From an uncultured Collinsella sp. (GTDB lineage: Bacteria > Actinomycetota > Coriobacteriia > Coriobacteriales > Coriobacteriaceae), in NCBI GenBank assembly GCA_902495945.1, contig CABUZD010000052.1:1-11022 (forward strand): 11,022 nt of DNA, given 5' to 3'. Below are positions 6,664 to 11,022 of the stretch, in pieces (the stretch's first letter is position 1; each line of letters opens with the position of its first letter). The position numbers and the translations under genes are program-made. The notes beneath the pieces are model-generated. The model did no database searches. It was not told where the DNA came from and saw only the letters and a list, made by a program, of their open reading frames with translations.

Positions 6664-7503
6664 TTACGCCTCGGACTTCTTGGCATAGATAAACCAGTAG
6701 CCGAGCGCGACCAGAACCGCGCCGCCCACGATGTTGCCCAGCGTGGCGGCGGACAGGTTAAACGCAATGCCCGCGGCGTTGAGCGCATCGGCGCCGGCGA
6801 CGTCGGCACCATAGCCGCACGCGTGCATCACGGCACCCATGGGCAAAAAGTACATGTTGGCAACGCAGTGCTCAAAACCGCAGGCCACAAAGGCGGCGAT
6901 GGGCAGCAGAATGCCCACGACCTTATCGACCACGGTCTTGCCGGCGGTACCGATCCACACGGCCAGGCACACAAAGATGTTGCACAGGATGCCGCGGAAG
7001 AAGATCGTCACCCAGTCGATCGTCACCTTGCCGGCGGCAACGCTCACCATGGAGTTGGCGACCGCCTCGCCGTTGAGTTTATAGATGCCGGCCATGTACA
7101 CCAAAAAGACGATGAACAGAGCGCCGACAAAATTGCCAACCCACACGACGACCCATGCCTTGAGCATCTGAGCCAGGGTGATCTTTTTGCTCTTGAGCGC
7201 GCAGACCATAAGCGAATTGCCGGTAAACAGCTCGGCGCCGCACACCAGTACCAGCACCAGGCCCAGGCAAAAGCACAGGCCGCCCACGACGCGTTGGGCA
7301 CCCCAGCCCAGCGTGCTATCGCTCAAAAACACCGTAAAGAACAGGCCGCCGAAGGCGATGAACGCACCGGCGAACATTGCCAACAGAAAGGCCTTAGCGA
7401 CCGGCAGGTTAGCCTTGGTCACGCCGGCGACCTCGGTCTTGGCCTCGATCGCGGCGGGCGCCAGGCAATCGGGAGCGGGATACTCCACCTTGGAATCTGC
7501 CAT
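6664..7503 (-). CDS. focA: Formate channel FocA, formate/nitrite transporter family
   Basis: FocA is a pentameric inner-membrane channel that exports or imports formate. The 279-residue protein has six hydrophobic segments, typical of the FNT fold. Family landmarks are GAELFTGNSL (residues 89-98, omega-loop region), the central-pore His in FEHCVANMY (H212), and K159 before GILCNIFVCLAVW, which lines up with the pore Lys of E. coli FocA as I recall it. The start at 7503 is preferred over 7536 because AGGAAAGAAG lies eight bases upstream. It follows hycI by 39 bp on the same strand and is closed by a strong terminator, so it is probably the last gene of the hyc operon. Nitrite (NirC-type) transport cannot be excluded from sequence alone, but the context argues for formate. 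Confidence 0.93.
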   Translation of the reverse strand: MADSKVEYPAPDCLAPAAIEAKTEVAGVTKANLPVAKAFLLAMFAGAFIAFGGLFFTVFLSDSTLGWGAQRVVGGLCFCLGLVLVLVCGAELFTGNSLMVCALKSKKITLAQMLKAWVVVWVGNFVGALFIVFLVYMAGIYKLNGEAVANSMVSVAAGKVTIDWVTIFFRGILCNIFVCLAVWIGTAGKTVVDKVVGILLPIAAFVACGFEHCVANMYFLPMGAVMHACGYGADVAGADALNAAGIAFNLSAATLGNIVGGAVLVALGYWFIYAKKSEA

Positions 7504-7542
7504 GTCAATCACTTCTTTCCTAACAAAATGGAACAAGTGCTC

Positions 7543-8046
7543 CTACTGCTCTTGCCCCAAGCGGACAAAGTGGGAAAAGTCGTTGGCGGCCACGGCGTCG
7601 TACACGGCGTCCACGGCGTCAAAGACTTCCGGGGACATGGGGTTGTAGAACTCCGTGTCGCCCGGCTGAATTCCGACGAAGACGATATCTTCGCACGATT
7701 GCTCAATCTCTTCGATCAGAATCGACAAGGGAAGCGAATGCGTGGTGAACATCGACTTGCGGGCCACATCACGTTTGTCGAGCAAGCGGATGGCGCCGAC
7801 GGGCAGCGCCATGTCGGCGGCATCAACCAAAACCAAACGCGGCGGACACTCGCGCTTGACCTCGATGATGTCATCCTCGGGCGTTTGGCCTCCGTCGATG
7901 GTGTACCAACCGGCGATAGGTGCGTCTTCCATCTTTTTGGAGAGCACGGGGCCGGCGGCATCGTCGGCACGCAGCACGCTTCCCGCCGTGAGCACGATAC
8001 CCGCAAACGGGGCGCCGTTCACACGTCCATCCACAACGCGACCCAT
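7543..8046 (-). CDS. hycI: Hydrogenase maturation endopeptidase HycI
   Basis: HycI is the cytoplasmic, nickel-dependent protease that cuts the C-terminal tail from the hydrogenase-3 large subunit HycE after the NiFe site is loaded. The 167-residue protein aligns well with E. coli HycI (156 residues). Metal-sensing residues D29 (RADDAAGP), D75 (VDAADM) and H103 (TTHSLPL) match the E. coli D16, D62 and H90. GIQPGDTEFYNPMSPEV near the C-terminus is also typical. The N-terminus is about 13 residues longer than in E. coli, and the usual GN in the first loop is GS (22-23). The start ATG overlaps the hycH stop as TAATG, with GGAAGG eight bases upstream, so it is translationally coupled. Its substrate, with a tail still encoded, is in the same operon. 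Confidence 0.95.
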   Translation of the reverse strand: MGRVVDGRVNGAPFAGIVLTAGSVLRADDAAGPVLSKKMEDAPIAGWYTIDGGQTPEDDIIEVKRECPPRLVLVDAADMALPVGAIRLLDKRDVARKSMFTTHSLPLSILIEEIEQSCEDIVFVGIQPGDTEFYNPMSPEVFDAVDAVYDAVAANDFSHFVRLGQEQ

Positions 8047-8627
8047 TACTGCAACCTTCCCGTCAGATACACGCCCGACACATCGCGCACGCGCTCCACC
8101 AGATCGCGGAACTTCATCAGAAACGCGACCTGCTGGGCATGCAGGCCAAAGTCGTCGTCGAACACCGAGATGCCGGCCTTGGCCGACCCGCGAAAACCGC
8201 GCTCGTCGAGCAGCGCATCGCAGGCCTCGAGCAGCGAGGGCACCGCCGCCTTGTCGAGCTGGCACTCACCAAAGGAGCGGATGGCCTCAAACTTGGTCTT
8301 AGCCTCCCCCTCCGGCAGCGCGTCGACGAGCGAATAGAACACATCCACCGACACCGACAGGCGCGGCTCAAAGCAGTCGAGCACGCCGGTGTGGTGGCCC
8401 ACGGCGAGCGTGTAGTACAGCACGTCGCAGGCCTCCTGGGGAACGTCTTCCTCGGTCTCCACAAACTTACGCGTGAGCTCGTAAAAGACCACCTGGTCGG
8501 GCGCATGGCCCAGGCAAGGGTCGGCGACGCCCTCGGCGGCCTCGTCGCTTGCGCGCGAGGCATCGCCAAAAGAGCCGCCGAGCATGCCGGGACCCGCAAA
8601 GTAACCAGAGCGGTCCGTGAGCTCCAT
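8046..8627 (-). CDS. hycH: Formate hydrogenlyase maturation protein HycH
   Basis: HycH is needed for assembly of hydrogenase-3 in E. coli; it is not a subunit of the purified complex and its exact role is unclear. From residue 45, QVVFYELTRKFV, LYYTLAVGHHTGVLDCFE and the closing VSGVYLTGRL closely follow E. coli HycH. The first 44 or so residues form a Gly/Asp/Ala-rich extension that I do not recall in the enteric protein, making this 193-residue version longer than usual. The start at 8627 directly follows the hycG stop (TAG-ATG), with GGAGGT six bases upstream, which supports the long form. It has no metal-binding motif or membrane segment, so it should be cytoplasmic. Confidence 0.93.
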   Translation of the reverse strand: MELTDRSGYFAGPGMLGGSFGDASRASDEAAEGVADPCLGHAPDQVVFYELTRKFVETEEDVPQEACDVLYYTLAVGHHTGVLDCFEPRLSVSVDVFYSLVDALPEGEAKTKFEAIRSFGECQLDKAAVPSLLEACDALLDERGFRGSAKAGISVFDDDFGLHAQQVAFLMKFRDLVERVRDVSGVYLTGRLQ

Positions 8628-9410
8628 CTAGTGACCTCCGGCCAGCACCAGATCCTGCAGCGCCGAGTACACCTCGACGCGGCGAGGATCATCTTGCTTG
8701 TCGATGAGCAGCGCCATGGCGCCGCGGATATCGCCCTTGGGCGCGCCCTCAAGCGTATCCATAAACTCGTTGGCCAAGTCGCGGCCGTAACGGTAGCCGC
8801 TCATGGCGCGAGCTTCGCGCTCGATGGCCACACGCAGCTTGTACGGCACGCCGGGGTGCAGGATATCGGCCTGCTCGCCGGCGGCCTCCACCGTGGTCTC
8901 GGCATGGAGCTTTTGGTCCAGCAGGCCAAGTGCCATGGCAAAGCCGTAGACGGTCTGCGCGGGGCTGGGCGGGCAGCCGGGGATATAGACGTCGACCGGC
9001 AAGATCTTGTCCGTGCCGCCCCAGACGCAGTAGTTGTCGTAGAAGATGCCGCCGGTGCAGCCGCACGCGCCATAGGACACCACGATCTTGGGATCGGGTG
9101 CGGCCTCAAAGGCGCGCAGGGCCGGCATGCGCATGGCACGCGTCACGGCACCGGTGTACAGCAGCACATCGGCGTGACGGGGCGAGGGCACGACCTTGAT
9201 GCCAAAGCGCTCGACGTCGAAGACGGGCGTGATGGAACCGAAGATCTCGATCTCGCAGCCGTTGCAGCCGCCGCAGTCAACACGGTAGACGTACACCGAG
9301 CGCTTGATCTTCTTAAGAAGGGTCGCCTTGGCCTTCTCGATGCTCTCGTCGAGCTCGATCTTGGTCGGGCGGTACTGGAGCCGCTCGGGCAAAAGCGTGG
9401 GTTCGGCCAT
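8628..9410 (-). CDS. hycG: Formate hydrogenlyase [NiFe]-hydrogenase small subunit HycG
   Basis: HycG is the electron-transfer small subunit that pairs with HycE and is homologous to NuoB of complex I. The 260-residue protein carries the single proximal 4Fe-4S site expected for group 4 enzymes: C49 and C52 in CGGCNGCEIEIF, C116 in GACGCTGG, and C146 in PGCPPSP. There is no Tat signal, consistent with a cytoplasmic-facing enzyme, and no extra ferredoxin-like clusters at the C-terminus. The start at 9410 follows the hycF stop by two bases, with AGGAGG seven bases upstream. A second Cys (C46) precedes the motif, as I recall for E. coli HycG (DCGGCNGCE). Confidence 0.96.
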   Translation of the reverse strand: MAEPTLLPERLQYRPTKIELDESIEKAKATLLKKIKRSVYVYRVDCGGCNGCEIEIFGSITPVFDVERFGIKVVPSPRHADVLLYTGAVTRAMRMPALRAFEAAPDPKIVVSYGACGCTGGIFYDNYCVWGGTDKILPVDVYIPGCPPSPAQTVYGFAMALGLLDQKLHAETTVEAAGEQADILHPGVPYKLRVAIEREARAMSGYRYGRDLANEFMDTLEGAPKGDIRGAMALLIDKQDDPRRVEVYSALQDLVLAGGH

Positions 9411-9412
9411 GG

Positions 9413-10129
9413 TTACTCCTCCTTCGTTTCAAAATCCATGATGATGCCCTCGACCGGCGCCGGACCGGCGGGAATCTCGGGCGCATCGGGGTTGAGCTCG
9501 CGGTCGATATACTCCGGGTTCACGCCGTGGCCGCCCAGATACTCCATGCCGGGGCCCTGGGGCTCACCGGACGCAAGCGTCTCGTTGGCAGCCATGCCGT
9601 GCGCGTTGCCGGTCTTTACGGCCGAGGCGGCGCGCAGGGCGTCGAGCTCACGCTTGCACTCCTGGCACATACCGACGGTACGGGCAGCCTGCTCGGCCTC
9701 CATGCCGCCGGCCTTTTGCAGCAGGCGCTTGGCGTAGTCGATCTCCTTGTGCGGGGCAAACGGCTTGCCGCAACGCGAGCAGTGCTCGAGCGTATAGACG
9801 CTCTTGCTGGTAAGGTCGTCCTTGCTCATGACAGCCAGCTCAAACTCCTCGGTGAGCTTGATGGCCTCCATGGGGCAGGCTTCCTCACAGCGACCGCAAA
9901 AGATGCAGCGGCCGTAGTCGATCGACCAGGTAATGGTATCGGCCGCAAGGTCGGTGTCCATGCGAATGGCATCGGCCGGGCACGCCACACCGCAGGCACC
10001 GCAGGCGATGCAGAGCTCGGCGTTGTGCTCGGGCTTGCCGCGCATGTCCTTGTTGGTGGGGAACGGCGCAAACGGGTACTTGACCGTCGCGTCGCCGGCC
10101 TTGGCGTTGACCTTCCAAAGCTTCAGCAT
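9413..10129 (-). CDS. hycF: Formate hydrogenlyase iron-sulfur subunit HycF (NuoI-like)
   Basis: HycF is the two-cluster ferredoxin subunit that passes electrons toward HycG/HycE. The 238-residue protein has two 4Fe-4S motifs, CIACGACGVACP (residues 40-51) and CIFCGRCEEACP (75-86). These are followed by a second Cys group, CSRC (117-120) and CQEC (155-158), flanking KEIDYAKRLL. That zinc- or cluster-like pair is also present in E. coli HycF and HyfH. The acidic, Pro/Gly-rich tail after residue 180 is longer than I expect. The start is placed at 10129 and not at 10252, because the longer reading overlaps hycE by over 100 bases, and GGAGG precedes 10129 by nine bases. The ATG follows the hycE stop by one base. 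Confidence 0.95.
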   Translation of the reverse strand: MLKLWKVNAKAGDATVKYPFAPFPTNKDMRGKPEHNAELCIACGACGVACPADAIRMDTDLAADTITWSIDYGRCIFCGRCEEACPMEAIKLTEEFELAVMSKDDLTSKSVYTLEHCSRCGKPFAPHKEIDYAKRLLQKAGGMEAEQAARTVGMCQECKRELDALRAASAVKTGNAHGMAANETLASGEPQGPGMEYLGGHGVNPEYIDRELNPDAPEIPAGPAPVEGIIMDFETKEE

Positions 10130-10130
10130 A

Positions 10131-11022
10131 TTAGAGCGCCTCCTCATCGAGCGGAGCGGCCATGGTGCCCTCGCCCGCAAGCGGCGACTTGTCGCGCCAG
10201 ACGTTCTCGAACTGCTCCTTGTCGAGCACGTGGTCGCGCTTGGCGGCGACATCGGTCACCGTCACGCGGTCGGTGCAGGAGTAGCACGGGTCGAGCGAGC
10301 CGACGATCAGCGCCGCGTCGCCCACGGTGTTGCCGCGGAACATGTAGCGCAGGACCGGCCAGTTGCTGTACGTGGCCGCCTTGGCGCGCCAGCGGTAGCA
10401 CTTCTGGTTGTTGCCGAGCATGGCCCAGTGCACGTCCTCGCCGCGCGGAGCCTCGGTGGCGCCGATGGCGTACTTGTGCGGGGTGTACTCCCAATCCGTA
10501 GTGAGGATGGGACCCGACGGGCAGTTCTCGAGCATGGTCTCGATCATGTCGATCGAATCGTAGACCTCCTGGATGCGGACGGCGGTGCGGCCGAAGGCAT
10601 CGCAGGTGTCTGCCGTGGCAGCATGCATCTTCTGAACATCCGGATCGGCGTAGCCATCGAAGGGATGGTCAAAGCGCACGTCGCGGGCATAGCCCGAGCC
10701 ACGCATGAGCGGGCCGACCGGCGAGAAGTCGCGTGCGATTTTGCGGTCCAGAATGCCGATGCCACTCGTACGCTCAATAAAGTTGGGCGTGGAAAGCAGC
10801 ACGTCGACGAGCTCTTGAACCTCGGAGCGCAGCTGATGGATGGTCGTGAGCGTGGAAAGCTTCTGCTCGGCCAAAATATCGCGACGCACGCCGCCGATCA
10901 CGTTGAGGCCGTAGGTCTTGCGGTGACCGGAGAGCTTCTCGGCCAGGTCCATGGACTTCTCGCGGACGCGGAAGAACTGCTGGAAGCCGGAGTCGAAGCC
11001 GGTGTAGTGCGATGCGAGGCCA
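10131..11022 (-). CDS. hycE: Formate hydrogenlyase [NiFe]-hydrogenase large subunit HycE, C-terminal part
   Basis: HycE is the catalytic subunit of hydrogenase-3, where protons are reduced to H2 at a NiFe(CN)2CO centre. The frame is open to the window edge, so the N-terminus and the first metal-binding CxxC motif lie outside; about 297 residues are seen. GFDSGFQQFFRVREK and the SGHRKTYGLNVIGG stretch match the group 4 large-subunit core. The second metal motif DPCYSCTDR is identical to the recalled E. coli one. HycI should cut after that Arg, releasing a 44-residue tail that begins VTVTDV; the E. coli tail is 32 residues. The stop is TAA at 10131-10133, one base before the hycF start. The ATG at 10952 is internal, since the homology continues upstream of it. 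Confidence 0.96.
   Translation of the reverse strand, partial: GLASHYTGFDSGFQQFFRVREKSMDLAEKLSGHRKTYGLNVIGGVRRDILAEQKLSTLTTIHQLRSEVQELVDVLLSTPNFIERTSGIGILDRKIARDFSPVGPLMRGSGYARDVRFDHPFDGYADPDVQKMHAATADTCDAFGRTAVRIQEVYDSIDMIETMLENCPSGPILTTDWEYTPHKYAIGATEAPRGEDVHWAMLGNNQKCYRWRAKAATYSNWPVLRYMFRGNTVGDAALIVGSLDPCYSCTDRVTVTDVAAKRDHVLDKEQFENVWRDKSPLAGEGTMAAPLDEEAL

Noticed and set aside
6364..8337. 657-residue plus-strand open frame
   Set aside because: It is antisense to the molybdoenzyme start, focA, hycI and hycH, crosses the terminator region and has a biased His/Gly/Gln composition. All four genes beneath it are clearly real.
8139..9737. 532-residue plus-strand open frame
   Set aside because: It is a shadow of hycH, hycG and hycF with no family motif.
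9413..10252. Longer HycF start at 10252
   Set aside because: The extra 41 residues are Arg/Ser-rich and out of frame over the hycE 3' end; HycF homology and a good ribosome-binding site support 10129.

Overview
The window is GC-rich, and every gene I can support lies on the minus strand, so it is transcribed from high to low coordinates. It carries the distal part of a formate hydrogenlyase (FHL) hydrogenase operon, a formate channel, a molybdenum enzyme, the selenocysteine machinery (selA, selB and the tRNA-Sec gene selC) and a frameshifted mobA. The proteins suggest an anaerobic, high-GC fermenter. A gut actinobacterium of the Coriobacteriia (Collinsella-like) is my best guess, but this rests on recalled gene content and base composition, not on a search.

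Layout in transcription order. (1) 11022-7543: hycE (N-terminal part outside the window), hycF, hycG, hycH and hycI, in the same order as the 3' half of the E. coli hyc operon, with junctions that touch, overlap or leave one or two bases. (2) 7503-6664: focA, a formate/nitrite-family channel, 39 bp after hycI. Two hairpin-plus-T-tract terminators (6641-6606 and 6596-6578) close this unit. (3) 6541-4424: a cytoplasmic 4Fe-4S/bis-MGD molybdoenzyme with Cys, not Sec, at the metal-ligand position. (4) 4371-950: selA and selB, overlapping by ATGA. (5) 913-817: selC, found by eye as a 97-nt tRNA-Sec gene with anticodon UCA and an encoded CCA end. (6) 661-30: mobA, interrupted by an apparent one-base deletion at a short G run.

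How the genes fit together. FocA moves formate. HycE/F/G form the soluble arm of the hydrogenase that turns formate-derived electrons into H2. HycI trims the HycE tail after nickel insertion, and HycH is an assembly factor. The usual FHL formate dehydrogenase contains selenocysteine and bis-MGD, so selA/selB/selC and mobA supply its cofactor and its special amino acid. No selenoprotein is visible here: the expected fdhF and the hycB/C/D-type partners presumably lie upstream of base 11022 or elsewhere.

The points most worth a second look are the orphan Cys-type molybdoenzyme placed between the FHL genes and selA, the broken mobA, the unusual tRNA-Sec details, a 14-base sequence shared by the leaders of the molybdoenzyme and selA, and a non-canonical G4 motif in SelB.
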